From JAIBJN01 sp963847985 (lineage in GTDB: Bacteria > Actinomycetota > Thermoleophilia > Gaiellales > Gaiellaceae): a stretch of 64,000 nucleotides of DNA. The notes under the pieces were generated by a model. That model did not search any database. It had not been told where the DNA came from and saw nothing but the letters and a program-made list of their open reading frames with translations. Below, piece after piece: positions 32,950 to 41,129 of the stretch (position 1 is its first letter; the number at the start of each line of letters is the position of its first letter). The position numbers and the translations under genes are program-made. Location: positions 124,001 through 188,000 of the forward strand of contig CAWKBS010000003.1 of the NCBI GenBank assembly GCA_963847985.1, written 5' to 3'.

Positions 32950-33849
32950 CTACGCCTGCGGGCGCCTGAGACTGGCAAGGCCCCGCCAGCCGGCGAGCCG
33001 CGCGGCGAGGAACGCGAGCACGAGGAGCAGCACGATCGGCGCGATCGTGGCCGCGCCGACGAACATCCAGCCGACGACCGTGACGAAGCCCGTGCCGGCA
33101 GCGCTCCACGCGTCGACAATCCCCCACGGGCCGCCGTCGCCGGTCCCGGCGACCGCTACCTGGCGCTCCCGCACCTCCAGCGAGATGGTGGCGAAGGCGA
33201 CCTGGTCCTCGAGGTAGACGAGCCGGCCGCGCGCCTGCTCCAGCTCGAGCTGCACGCGGTTGAGCTCCTGTTGGACGGTCAGGGCCGAGGACACGGACTC
33301 CGCCTGTTCTAGGAAGCCGAGGAGCTGGGCCTCGACCGCCTCGAGATGGCGGATGCGGGCGCGGAGGTCGACGAGCTCCTGCGAGACGTCGGTGCCGGCC
33401 TCTTCCTGCGCCTCGACGCGCCCGAGGTCGGAAAGCTGAGCCATGACGCGCGCGTAGGACGACTCCGGGACGCGGACGACGAGCGTGCCTCTGACGAGGC
33501 GCTGCTCCTCGCCCTGCGAGGCGCTCGAGCTGACGACGAACCCGCCCGCGCCGGTGGCGATCGTGCGCGCGCGCTGAATCGTGGAGTCGAACTCGTTCCG
33601 AGGGACGGAGAGCGACAGCGAAGCCGTCTGCACGATGCTCGGCCCGACCGCGGGCACCGAGCCGCCGCCCTGCGAGGGCTGGGAGACGGGCACGGCCTCC
33701 TCGCCGCCGCCGTCCGCGGCCTCGACGGCTTCCTCCATCGCCGGGGCCGCTTCGTCTGCGCCCCCGCTGTCGTCGTCGTCGCCCGAAGCGCATCCCAGCC
33801 CGGCGAGGGCGAGTGCCGCGACGAGCCCGATGACCATCCACTTCCGCAT
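32950..33849 (-). CDS. DUF4349-family lipoprotein
   Basis: 299 residues. Signal with lipobox LALAGLGCAS, acidic linker (GDDDDSGGADEAA), then the DUF4349 pattern: ASLSLSVPRNEFDSTIQRAR, GGFVVSSSASQG, RVPESSYARVMAQLSDLG, a coiled coil (LRARIRHLEAVEAQLLGFLE) and ATISLEVRE, followed by a membrane helix (VGAATIAPIVLLLVLAFLAA). Function unknown; probably an envelope stress or surface protein. AAAGGAGG precedes ATG 33849. Confidence 0.85.
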   Translation of the reverse strand: MRKWMVIGLVAALALAGLGCASGDDDDSGGADEAAPAMEEAVEAADGGGEEAVPVSQPSQGGGSVPAVGPSIVQTASLSLSVPRNEFDSTIQRARTIATGAGGFVVSSSASQGEEQRLVRGTLVVRVPESSYARVMAQLSDLGRVEAQEEAGTDVSQELVDLRARIRHLEAVEAQLLGFLEQAESVSSALTVQQELNRVQLELEQARGRLVYLEDQVAFATISLEVRERQVAVAGTGDGGPWGIVDAWSAAGTGFVTVVGWMFVGAATIAPIVLLLVLAFLAARLAGWRGLASLRRPQA

Positions 33850-33908
33850 CCCGTCCTCCTTTGTCGCTTGCTAGGACAGCGGCGGGGCTGCGAAAGTTCC
33901 GCGATCCC

Positions 33909-34328
33909 ATGGACGGGTTCCGCTTCCATACCGACCTGACCGCCCGCTTCAGCGAGACGGACGCGCAGGGCGTCGTGCACAACGCCGTCTACCTCGTCTG
34001 GTTCGAGATCGCGCGCATCGCCTATCTCGCACAGTTCCCGGGCGGCTACCAGGGCCTCGTCGAGCAGGGAGTCGACGCGACGACCACGGAGGCGCACGTC
34101 CGCTATCGGGACGGCACGCGCTTCGGCGACGAGCTGCGCATCCACGTCCGCGCAGTCGATCTGCGCGGTGCGCGGTTCCGCTTCGAGTACCAGATCGAGC
34201 GTACGAGCGACCCGCCCGCGGTCGTCGCCGACGGCTGGACCTCCCACGCCTGCGTGAGCGCCGAGACGCTGCGGCCGACCCGCATGCCTACGTGGCTCGC
34301 GGAGGCTATCGCCCGGGTCGAGGGCTAG
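33909..34328 (+). CDS. 4HBT-type hotdog thioesterase
   Basis: 139 residues. Hotdog motif ARFSETDAQGVVHNAVYLVW with the conserved Asp, VRYRDGTRFGDELRIHVR and FEYQIERTS. Such proteins hydrolyse acyl-CoA thioesters (4-hydroxybenzoyl-CoA or YbgC-like). Convergent with the VanW gene, overlapping it by 23 bases. Start ATG 33909 has no clear Shine-Dalgarno. The substrate is unknown. Confidence 0.82.
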   Translation: MDGFRFHTDLTARFSETDAQGVVHNAVYLVWFEIARIAYLAQFPGGYQGLVEQGVDATTTEAHVRYRDGTRFGDELRIHVRAVDLRGARFRFEYQIERTSDPPAVVADGWTSHACVSAETLRPTRMPTWLAEAIARVEG

Positions 34329-36195
34329 CGTCGCCCGGGCCCGTGGTGGTCGGCGGGCCCTCCGGCGGGGGAGGCTCCTCTTCCTCCTCCCGCTCCTGCG
34401 GCGGCGGCTCGGGCCTGGGCTTCGTGCCGACGCGGACGATCCGCGCCTCGTAGCGGTAGTGCGTGTACCAGCTCTCCCGCGCGAGCACCTCGCCACCCTG
34501 GTGGATGACGCGCTCGACGCGGATCTCGCGTGAGGGCTCGCCGCCGAACTCGACCACCCGATCGCCTTCGTAGAGGGCTGGATCCGGCTCGCGCTCGGTC
34601 TTCGGCGGGCCGGTCACCTCGAGCTCCCCGGCGACGCTCTCGACCCGGCGCTCGGGGCCGGCGCCGAGCAGGCGGATGAGGATGCCGCTCTCGTCGTACG
34701 ACGCCTTCATGACGATCCAGCGCGGGGTGTCGTTCCTGAGCTTCAGGTCGACGTCCGGGTAGTTGACCGTGGCGTCGCGCCCGTCGGGGTAACGGCTGAT
34801 GTAGAGCGCGTGCGCGTGGCGCTCTGGGATCTTGATCCCGGCCTCCCACGCCGCGTTGAAGACGGTTGTCGCCACCTGGGAGACGCCGCCGCCGACGCCC
34901 TCCGCGTACTTGCCGTCCATGATCACCGGCGCTGAGCGGAAGCCGCGCTCCGCCGTGCGCGGGCCGACGAACTCGTTGAACGACCAGGTGGCGCCGGGCG
35001 CGATCTGCGCCCCGTCGAGGATCTCGATCGCGAGCTGGAGGTTGTTGATCCGGTCGGAGGTCCCTGCGTAGAGCGTCGCGTAGGACCCGAGCTGCCGCTC
35101 GATGCGGAGCGCCTTGGCGTCGGCCGTCGTCAACCGCGGCTCGAACCTGGCGACGACGACGGCAGCCGTCCGGTTCTCGAGGCGTGAGGCCGCCGAGAGG
35201 AGGGCGGCCGAGGTCGCGGCCACGTTGAGCTCGCGGCCGGGTCGCGAGGGCACGATTCGGACGCGTCCGTTCTGACGAACGGCGAAGTCGGCGTTGCGCG
35301 GGGCGCGCGCCAGGCCGCGGGCGAGGTTCTCGAACCGGCCGGCTGCCTCCTTCGGCCTCACCCGGAGCCTCGTCGCGCCGTCGGCGGGGAGCTGGAGCAG
35401 CCGCACCAGCTCCTCCGGCTCGAGGGTGAAGGAGGCGCCCGTGTGCGTGAGCAGCACCGGGGCCGAGAGCACGAGGCCGAGCTGCCGGGCCACGGGAGCG
35501 AGGGTGTCGCTTGTCACCTCGGGCGGGTCGACCGAGACCGGGAGCGGCGTGGGCTCTCGTTCGAAGCCGGCCAGCGCTGTCACGACCACCCCCCTTGCTG
35601 CCGCACGGTCGAGCTCCCGCCCGGCGACCGCCGGGACGATCACGGGCTCGCGGCTTTCGAGCTCGAGAGCCGCCTCGCGCGGAAGACGGTCGACCCGGGC
35701 GGCCATCCGCTCGAGCCGCTCAGCCAGCGCGGCTTCGAACGCGGTCGCGTCCGGCTGAACGTCGGTGCCGCCGAGGCGCAGCCAGACCCGCTTGAGCCCT
35801 CGCACGGGAATGGGCCCGTCGCCCTGTGCGAGTGCCTCGTCGACCGCAGCCGCCCAGTTCGCCTCGACCTCCAGCGCGTCCGGGCGGATCCTGAAGCGCT
35901 GGTCGTCGGCCGTGAAGACCACCGGCACGGTCGCAGAGCTCGCAGCGAGCGCCTCGAGCTTCGCGCGGGCCTCCTCCGCCGTGAGCCCGCCGACGTTGAC
36001 GCCCTGGATGGAGACGCCTGCGGCGATCCGGCTCGCCGAGCCGGCGAAGGCGACCCCCGCGACCACCGCCAGGACGACGACGGCCGCCAGTCCCGCGAGC
36101 GCGATCTTCCCTGCGAGGACCAGGCGGGCGCGCCCGCGACGAGTGCGGGCAGGACGCTCTCTCCGGACGGGCCGGGCACCAGCCTCCGCGCGCAA
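34306..36195 (-). CDS. VanW/G5-domain cell-wall protein
   Basis: About 629 residues. N-terminal basic segment, one membrane helix (LAGKIALAGLAAVVVLAVVAG), two peptidoglycan-binding-4-like repeats (VSIQGVNVGGLTAEEARAKL and a second near residues 190-330), VanW domain (IAPGATWSFNEFVGPRTAERG, YAEGVGGGVSQVATTVFNAA) and a C-terminal G5-like segment (EPSREIRVERVIHQGGEV), ending in a Pro/Glu-rich tail. Probably attached to or modifying the cell wall. Start TTG 36195 is preferred because TAGACT lies 8 bases upstream (36209-36204); GTG 36219 is an alternative. Confidence 0.85.
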   Translation of the reverse strand: MRAEAGARPVRRERPARTRRGRARLVLAGKIALAGLAAVVVLAVVAGVAFAGSASRIAAGVSIQGVNVGGLTAEEARAKLEALAASSATVPVVFTADDQRFRIRPDALEVEANWAAAVDEALAQGDGPIPVRGLKRVWLRLGGTDVQPDATAFEAALAERLERMAARVDRLPREAALELESREPVIVPAVAGRELDRAAARGVVVTALAGFEREPTPLPVSVDPPEVTSDTLAPVARQLGLVLSAPVLLTHTGASFTLEPEELVRLLQLPADGATRLRVRPKEAAGRFENLARGLARAPRNADFAVRQNGRVRIVPSRPGRELNVAATSAALLSAASRLENRTAAVVVARFEPRLTTADAKALRIERQLGSYATLYAGTSDRINNLQLAIEILDGAQIAPGATWSFNEFVGPRTAERGFRSAPVIMDGKYAEGVGGGVSQVATTVFNAAWEAGIKIPERHAHALYISRYPDGRDATVNYPDVDLKLRNDTPRWIVMKASYDESGILIRLLGAGPERRVESVAGELEVTGPPKTEREPDPALYEGDRVVEFGGEPSREIRVERVIHQGGEVLARESWYTHYRYEARIVRVGTKPRPEPPPQEREEEEEPPPPEGPPTTTGPGDASPRPGR

Positions 36196-36214
36196 GGCGT
36201 ACGAGTCTAGCAAC

Positions 36215-36384
36215 GTCACGGAGTCGTTCGAGCGAGGAATCTCGGAAGCGGAAGACGCGGCGGACGGCGTCGTCGAGGACGCCCGGCCGGCCGGCGGGGC
36301 GAGCGCGCGGACGGCCCCGCGGGCATCGTCGGCGCCGGTGAAAAGGAGGAGGTCGACGCCCGCGAGGGGTGCCAGCCGCGCCCC
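36215..36384 (-). pseudogene. Possible remnant of a GH3 (NagZ-like) C-terminus
   Basis: On the minus strand before VanW one frame reads ARLAPLAGVDLLLFTGADDA and another, one shift later, PGVLDDAVRRVFRFRDSSLE. Together they resemble the end of GH3 beta-N-acetylhexosaminidases (a GVDLLL strand then a DDAVRRV helix). The rest of the gene is absent because the acyl-CoA dehydrogenase starts at 36415. Very short, so tentative. Confidence 0.3.
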
Positions 36385-36401
36385 CCTCACGGGCCCCAGC
36401 G

Positions 36402-36407
36402 TAGACT
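36402..36407 (+). promoter_or_regulatory. TAGACT -10 box, leaderless acyl-CoA dehydrogenase
   Basis: TAGACT lies 7 bases before ATG 36415, leaving no room for a Shine-Dalgarno. The same hexamer precedes the starts at 3078, 15075 and 36195 by 8-10 bases. Confidence 0.55.
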
Positions 36408-36414
36408 TGCCGGC

Positions 36415-37632
36415 ATGGATTTCGACCTGACTCCGGAGCAGCGCGAGGTGCAGGCGACCGTCCGCCGCTTCGTGGACGAGCGCGTGCTGCCGAACGCGAT
36501 CGAGAACGACATCAACCACCACCTCGACATGGGCGTGATCGAGGGCATGGCCGAGCTCGGCCTCCTCGGGATCGTCGTCCCCGAGGAGTACGGGGGCGCC
36601 GGAATGGACTACGTGTGCGAGGCGCTCTCGTGCGAGGAGATCGAGCGCGGCGAGGCCGCCTTCCGCACGCTCATCTCCGTCCACGTCGGCCTCAACTCAC
36701 TCAGCCTCCTGCGCTACGCCAGCGAGGAGCAGAAGCAGCGCTACCTCGCACCGCAGGCGCGCGGCGAGAAGATCGCCTGCTTCGGCCTGACCGAGCCGGC
36801 CGCGGGCTCGGACGTCGCCTCGATGCTGACGAACGCCCGCCGCGACGGCGACCGCTACATCCTCAACGGCCAGAAGAACTGGATCTCCTACGCGTCCGTC
36901 GCCGACCACGCGCTCGTCTTCGCCAAGACCGACCCGTCCGCGAAGCACAAGGGCATCTCGGCGTTCATCGTCGAGCGCGAGTGGCCCGGCGTGACCACGC
37001 AGGACACCGAGAACAAGCTCGGCATCTGGGCGGGCTCGACCGGCGAGCTCTTCTTCGAGGACGTGGAGGTACCGGCCGAGAACCTCGTCGGCGAGGAGGG
37101 GCAGGGCTTCGAGATCGCCATGTACGGGCTCGACCAGGGCCGCTTCACCGTCGCCGCGGGCGCGCTCGGCGTCATCCGGGCATGCCTCGAGCGCTCGGTC
37201 GAGTACGCGCGCGAGCGCGAGACCTTCGGCCGGCCGATCGGCAAGAACCAGTTCGTGCAGGACCTGATCGCCCAGATGGTGCTCGACTACGAGACGTCAA
37301 AGCTCCTGGTCATGCAGGCCGCCTGGCTCAAGGACAAGGGCGTGCGCAACACCCGCGAGACGAGCCTGGCGAAGTGGCACGCGACCGAGTCGGCCTTCAA
37401 GGCGGCGCACAACGCCATCCAGGTGCACGGCGCCTACGGCTACTCGGCCGAGTACGGGATCGAGCGGTACTTCCGCAACGCCCGCGCGCCGATCATCTAC
37501 GAGGGCACGACCCAGATCCACAAGATGATGCAGGCCGAGCACGCCCTCGGCTGGCGCAACCTGAACGGGCGCGACGGCGACGTCTCACCGATCGCATCAT
37601 GGGCGCCCGCGCTCTCGGTTCGGTCGCGGTAG
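36415..37632 (+). CDS. Acyl-CoA dehydrogenase
   Basis: 405 residues. FAD-dependent fold: N-terminal helices, CFGLTEPAAGSDVASM (FAD/substrate), GQKNWISYASVADHALVFA, then RETFGRPIGKNQFVQDLIAQ, VHGAYGYSAEYGIERYFRNA and catalytic glutamate in APIIYEGTTQIHKMM. Oxidises acyl-CoA at C2-C3, in fatty or branched amino acid breakdown. The last 25 residues beyond the usual end overlap the next gene by 34 bases. Confidence 0.93.
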   Translation: MDFDLTPEQREVQATVRRFVDERVLPNAIENDINHHLDMGVIEGMAELGLLGIVVPEEYGGAGMDYVCEALSCEEIERGEAAFRTLISVHVGLNSLSLLRYASEEQKQRYLAPQARGEKIACFGLTEPAAGSDVASMLTNARRDGDRYILNGQKNWISYASVADHALVFAKTDPSAKHKGISAFIVEREWPGVTTQDTENKLGIWAGSTGELFFEDVEVPAENLVGEEGQGFEIAMYGLDQGRFTVAAGALGVIRACLERSVEYARERETFGRPIGKNQFVQDLIAQMVLDYETSKLLVMQAAWLKDKGVRNTRETSLAKWHATESAFKAAHNAIQVHGAYGYSAEYGIERYFRNARAPIIYEGTTQIHKMMQAEHALGWRNLNGRDGDVSPIASWAPALSVRSR

Positions 37633-38117
37633 TCGCAGTCGCTGCGGTCGCCGCGGCGCTCGTCCTCGTCCTGCCGGCGTCCGCCGAGCCTCCCACCGGC
37701 GGGACCTTCACCCCCGGGGCCTCGCTCGCCGGCGTCGAGCTCGGCCTGACCCGGGTGGAGGTGCTGGAGACCTGGGGTACCCGGCACGGCGTCTGCCGCG
37801 CGTGCGAGGAGACGACCTGGTACTTCAACGAGGAGGCGTTCCAGCCGCAGGGCGCGGGAGTCGTCTTCGAGGACGGGCGCGCCGTGCACGCGTTCACCGT
37901 GTGGCAGCCCGACGGCTGGTCGACGCCGGAGGGTCTGGCCCTGGGCGAGCAAGCAGGGGAAATCGGCGCAACCTACGGCGAGCTGGCCGAGATCGACTGC
38001 GGGCACTATTCGGCGCTCGTCGACAACGGCCCGACCGCAACGAGCGCGTTCTACGTCTACGAGGACGAGGTCTGGGGCTTCGGCCTGCTCGAGCGCGGCC
38101 GCGCTCCCTGCCTCTAG
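37599..38117 (+). CDS. Secreted protein of unknown function
   Basis: 172 residues. Signal peptide (GSVAVVAVAAVAAALVLVLP, cleavage after ASA), then a compact domain with GASLAGVELGLTRVEVLETW and CRACEETTWYF. Four cysteines (CRAC, DCGHY, APCL) could form disulfides. The pattern of a short beta-domain that starts ELGLTRVEVLETWG resembles small BamE-like or SmpA-like secreted folds, but I would not name it. Start ATG 37599 lies inside the acyl-CoA dehydrogenase gene. Confidence 0.65.
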   Translation: MGARALGSVAVVAVAAVAAALVLVLPASAEPPTGGTFTPGASLAGVELGLTRVEVLETWGTRHGVCRACEETTWYFNEEAFQPQGAGVVFEDGRAVHAFTVWQPDGWSTPEGLALGEQAGEIGATYGELAEIDCGHYSALVDNGPTATSAFYVYEDEVWGFGLLERGRAPCL

Positions 38118-38777
38118 AGCAGGGCCGGCAGCGCGAGAAGCGTCGGCAGGGCGTCGTCCCGCTCCGGGAAGCGCCCCTCGCGGTCGACCAGGTAGGCGCG
38201 CATCCCGAGCGCCCGCGCGCCCTCGACGTCGTCGAGCGGCGAGTCCCCGACCATGACCGCTGCGGCCGGCTCGACGCCGAGCAGCTCGAGCGCCGCCAGG
38301 AAGATGGTCGGGCTCGGCTTCACCTTGCCGTGGACGCCCGACGAGATCCACGCGTCGACGTCCAGGGCGAAGTGCTCCACGAAGGCGCCCAGGTCCCGGC
38401 TCGTGTTCGAAACGAGCCCGATGCGGATGCCGGCCTCCCGCAGACGCAGCAAGCACCGGCCGCGCGTCCTCGTAGAGCTCGAAGTTCGCCGAGTGGAGCC
38501 AGCCGTCGGTGATCGCCACGGCCACCTCGCGGACACCGTCGCCCTCGCCGCCCATCCCGCGGACGATGTCCTCGGTGAAGCGGACCCAGATCTCCTCGTC
38601 GTGCTCGAGGTCGGGATGGTGCTCGAGGTCCTCGATCGCGGCCGTCCGCGCCGCCTCGTAGCGCTCGGGCACGAGCGTCAGCCCGTGGCGCGCCCCGGCC
38701 ACGCGGTATCCCTCCGGCCCGAGCGGCGGGCCCGGCTGGACGAGCGTGAAATCGACGTCGAAGAGGACCGCTTCGAC
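38114..38777 (-). pseudogene. HAD-superfamily hydrolase, frame-broken and without a clear start codon
   Basis: N-terminal part in one frame: VEAVLFDVDFTLVQPG (nucleophile Asp), EDLEHHPDLEHDEEIWVRF, GWLHSANFELYEDARPVL. C-terminal part in the next: LREAGIRIGLVSNTSRDLG, GKVKPSPTIFLAALELL, MVGDSPLDDVEGARALGM. Removing one T near 38450 (CTTGCTG to CTGCTG) joins them as a complete HAD hydrolase. No ATG, GTG or TTG is in frame near the start; the region lies in the left arm of repeat B2. This is either a sequencing error plus an unusual start, or a decaying gene. Confidence 0.75.
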
Positions 38778-38780
38778 TTT

Positions 38781-38948
38781 GGAACCCGTGTCAAAACGAA
38801 GCCCGTGTCGCGGGCCGCGCTGGCCGGCACGATGCGGCGTCCTCGGTTGCGCCCGTAGCCTCCGGCTACGAACGCGCCCTGCGTCCTTGCCTCGCACGCG
38901 TCCAGCGCACCCCGACGACGAGGCGTCATTTCGAAACGGGTTCTACCT
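38781..38948. repeat. Palindromic intergenic element, family B copy 2
   Basis: Arms around GGAACCCGTGTC (38781 onward) and the inverse of AGAACCCGTTTC (ending near 38944) match over about 18 of 24 positions. Core in minus orientation with inner hairpin CGTAGCC/GGCTACG at 38854-38870 and the shared CCTGCGTCCTTGC stretch. It fills the space between the nitrilase stop and the HAD gene. Confidence 0.8.
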
Positions 38949-39780
38949 AGACCCCTGCGGGCCACGTGTAGGCGGCCGGCTGGCGGTTCGCCAGCGCGGG
39001 CAGGCTGCTGCGGATTCGCTCCATGTGGGCGCGGTCGAGCTCGGCCGAGATGACGCAGTCCTCGTCGGGCGCCTGCGCGAGCACGACGCCCCACGGATCG
39101 ATGATCGAGCTGCGGCCGTACGACGCCTTGCCGGCGACGACGCCCCACTGATTGGCGGCCGCGACGTAGCACTGGTTCTCGACAGCGCGGGCGCGCAGGA
39201 GGAGCTCCCAGTGGTCCTTGCCGGTGTGCATGGTGAACGCGGCCGGCACCGTGACGAGCTCGGCGCCCTCGACGGCGAGGATCCGGTAGAGCTCGGGGAA
39301 GCGCAGGTCGTAGCAGACGGTCAGCCCGAGCCTCCAGCCCTCGACCTCGCAACTCATGAGCCCGTCGCCCGGCTCCTCGCTGTCGGACTCGCGGTAGACG
39401 ACCCCGCCGACCTCGACGTCGAACATGTGGATCTTGCGGTAGACGGCTGCGAGCTCCCCCTCAGGATCGAACACCGGGCACGTGTTGGAGAGCTTCTCGC
39501 GACCCTCGCGCCGCTCGACGATCGAGCCGCCCACGAGCGTGATCCCGTGCGTTCGCGCCCACTCGCTCATCGCTTCGACGGTCTCGCCGCCCTCCAGAGG
39601 CTCCGCGACGTCGAGGAGGACCTGATGGCTTCCGAGGCCGTTCCACTTCTCCGGGAGCACGACCAGGTCGGCCCCCGTCGCCGCCGCGCGCGCGACGAGC
39701 GGCTCCATGCGCTCGAGGTTCTCCGCCTTCGAGGTCGAGGAGTTGATCTGGACGCAGGCGACGCGAAGGCGATCGGCCAT
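38947..39780 (-). CDS. Carbon-nitrogen hydrolase (nitrilase/omega-amidase family)
   Basis: 277 residues. Catalytic triad visible: Glu in ADLVVLPEKWNGLG, Lys in AAVYRKIHMFDVEVGG, Cys in GLTVCYDLRFPELYR. The HMFD phrase is typical of Nit1/Nit2-like enzymes that repair deaminated glutathione or act as omega-amidases. Start ATG 39780 is 6 bases after TATCCT, overlapping the -10 of the divergent CoA-binding gene. Confidence 0.9.
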   Translation of the reverse strand: MADRLRVACVQINSSTSKAENLERMEPLVARAAATGADLVVLPEKWNGLGSHQVLLDVAEPLEGGETVEAMSEWARTHGITLVGGSIVERREGREKLSNTCPVFDPEGELAAVYRKIHMFDVEVGGVVYRESDSEEPGDGLMSCEVEGWRLGLTVCYDLRFPELYRILAVEGAELVTVPAAFTMHTGKDHWELLLRARAVENQCYVAAANQWGVVAGKASYGRSSIIDPWGVVLAQAPDEDCVISAELDRAHMERIRSSLPALANRQPAAYTWPAGV

Positions 39781-39786
39781 GGGCGA

Positions 39787-39796
39787 AGGATAGCCT
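39787..39796. promoter_or_regulatory. Overlapping divergent -10 boxes (nitrilase / CoA-binding protein)
   Basis: AGGATAGCCT carries TATCCT on the minus strand (6 bases before ATG 39780) and TAGCCT on the plus strand (7 bases before GTG 39804). Both transcripts would be leaderless. Confidence 0.55.
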
Positions 39797-39803
39797 TGCC
39801 CCC

Positions 39804-40205
39804 GTGAGCAGGACGCCCGCAGAGATCCTCGCCGAGGCGCGCACGATCGCTCTCGTCGGCGCCTCGCCGCGACCCGAGCGGCCGAGCAACTCGGTGATGG
39901 GCTACCTGCTGCGGCAGGGCTACCGCGTGATCCCGGTGCGGCCCGTCGGGCCGGCCGAGATCCTCGGGCAGCACCGTGTGGCCTCGCTCGCGGAGATCGA
40001 CGAGCCGATCGACCTCGTCGACGTCTTCCGCCGCTCCGAGTTCTGCCCCGACGTGGCCAGGCAGGCGGTCGCGGCGGTCGCGGGCGCGCTGTGGCTCCAG
40101 CTCGGCGTCGTCTCCTCCGAGGCGCGCACGATCGCAGAGGCAGCCGGCCTCGACTACGTCGAGGACGAGTGCACGGCCATCGTGCATCGCCAGGCGCTGG
40201 CATAG
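39804..40205 (+). CDS. CoA-binding domain protein (YccU-like)
   Basis: 133 residues, a single Rossmann domain: ARTIALVGASPRPERPSNSV, GYRVIPVRPVGPAEILGQ, IDLVDVFRRSEFCPDVA, ALWLQLGVVSSEARTIAEAA and EDECTAIVHR. Matches stand-alone CoA_binding_2 proteins of uncertain role. GTG start follows TAGCCT by 7 bases. Confidence 0.87.
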   Translation: MSRTPAEILAEARTIALVGASPRPERPSNSVMGYLLRQGYRVIPVRPVGPAEILGQHRVASLAEIDEPIDLVDVFRRSEFCPDVARQAVAAVAGALWLQLGVVSSEARTIAEAAGLDYVEDECTAIVHRQALA

Positions 40206-40254
40206 GCCCGCGTTGGTCGCGGCGCAAACGACCCGATGTGAGCCCTGGAAGGCC

Positions 40255-40279
40255 AAAGGGCCGCCAAGAGACGGCCCTT
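40255..40279 (-). terminator. Rho-independent-like terminator after tRNA-Pro
   Basis: Minus strand: GGGCCG (40277-40272) and CGGCCC (40263-40258) pair around an 8-base loop, followed by TTT. It lies 7 bases beyond the tRNA 3' end. Confidence 0.6.
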
Positions 40280-40286
40280 CACCCAG

Positions 40287-40360
40287 TCGGGGTGCCCGGA
40301 TTCGAACCGGGGACCTCGCCGACCCGAACGGCGCGCGCTACCAGGCTGCGCTACACCCCG
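40287..40360 (-). tRNA. tRNA-Pro (anticodon CGG)
   Basis: 74 bases folding as a full cloverleaf: acceptor CGGGGTG/CACCCCG, D-arm with AGCCTGGTAGC, anticodon stem CGCCG/CGGCG around loop TTCGGGT (anticodon CGG), T-arm CCCGG-TTCGAAT-CCGGG and discriminator A. CCA is not encoded. The CAGCCTGGTAG D-loop is typical of proline tRNAs. It reads CCG, a common proline codon at this GC content. Confidence 0.95.
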
Positions 40361-40382
40361 AACGCGCCATAGGGTACCGGCA

Positions 40383-41129
40383 ATGGCAGGCCGTGACGAG
40401 ATCGTGGAGTGGGCCGACGAGCTCCTCGACGTGGCCGCGTACCCCGACTACGGGCCGATGGGCCTCCAGGTCGTCGGGGCGCCGCAGGTGCGCAAGATCG
40501 TCTGCGCCGTTTCCGCCTCGCGGGAGCTCTTCGAGCGCGCCGGCGAGGCCGAGGCGCAGATGGTGATCGTTCACCACGGCCTCCTCTGGGACAAGGAGCC
40601 GAGGCGGATCGGGCCCGTGCAGAAGGAGCGCCTGCGCGCCCTCTTCGACGCCGACCTGAGCCTCGTCGCGTACCACCTGGCCCTCGACGCACACGAGGAG
40701 CTCGGCAACAACGCGCTCCTCTGCGACGAGCTCGGAATCGAGCGGGACGCGCGCTTCGCCGACGGCCTCGGCTTCGGCGGCCGCCTCGCCGGCCCGGTTC
40801 CGGCCAGCGACCTGGCGGGCCGCGTTCAGGAGCGGCTCGGGCAGATGCCGCTCGTCTTCTCCTACGGCCCCGAGCTGGTGGAGCGCGTGGCCGTCTGCTC
40901 CGGCGGGGCAGCGCGCTACGTCTACGAGGCTGCCGCCGAGGGCTACGACGCCTTCCTGACCGGCGAGGCCGACGAGCCCACGAAGCACGCCGCCAAGGAG
41001 GCCGGCGTGCACTTCATCGCGGGCGGCCACTACGCGACCGAGACCCTGGGCGTGCGAGCGCTCGCCGCACGGATCGGCGAGCGCTTCGACATCGCCTGGG
41101 ACTTCGTCGACCTGCCGAACCCCGTCTAG
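40383..41129 (+). CDS. Nif3-like dinuclear metal centre protein
   Basis: 248 residues. Metal ligands in MVIVHHGLLWD (two His) and C-terminal AGGHYATETLG (His, Glu); also YPDYGPMGLQV and LVAYHLALDAHEELGNNALL. Nif3/YqfO family, hexameric toroid, cyclohydrolase-like, physiological role unclear. TAGGGT lies 7 bases before ATG 40383, so it is probably leaderless. Convergent with the SRPBCC gene (4-base overlap). Confidence 0.9.
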   Translation: MAGRDEIVEWADELLDVAAYPDYGPMGLQVVGAPQVRKIVCAVSASRELFERAGEAEAQMVIVHHGLLWDKEPRRIGPVQKERLRALFDADLSLVAYHLALDAHEELGNNALLCDELGIERDARFADGLGFGGRLAGPVPASDLAGRVQERLGQMPLVFSYGPELVERVAVCSGGAARYVYEAAAEGYDAFLTGEADEPTKHAAKEAGVHFIAGGHYATETLGVRALAARIGERFDIAWDFVDLPNPV

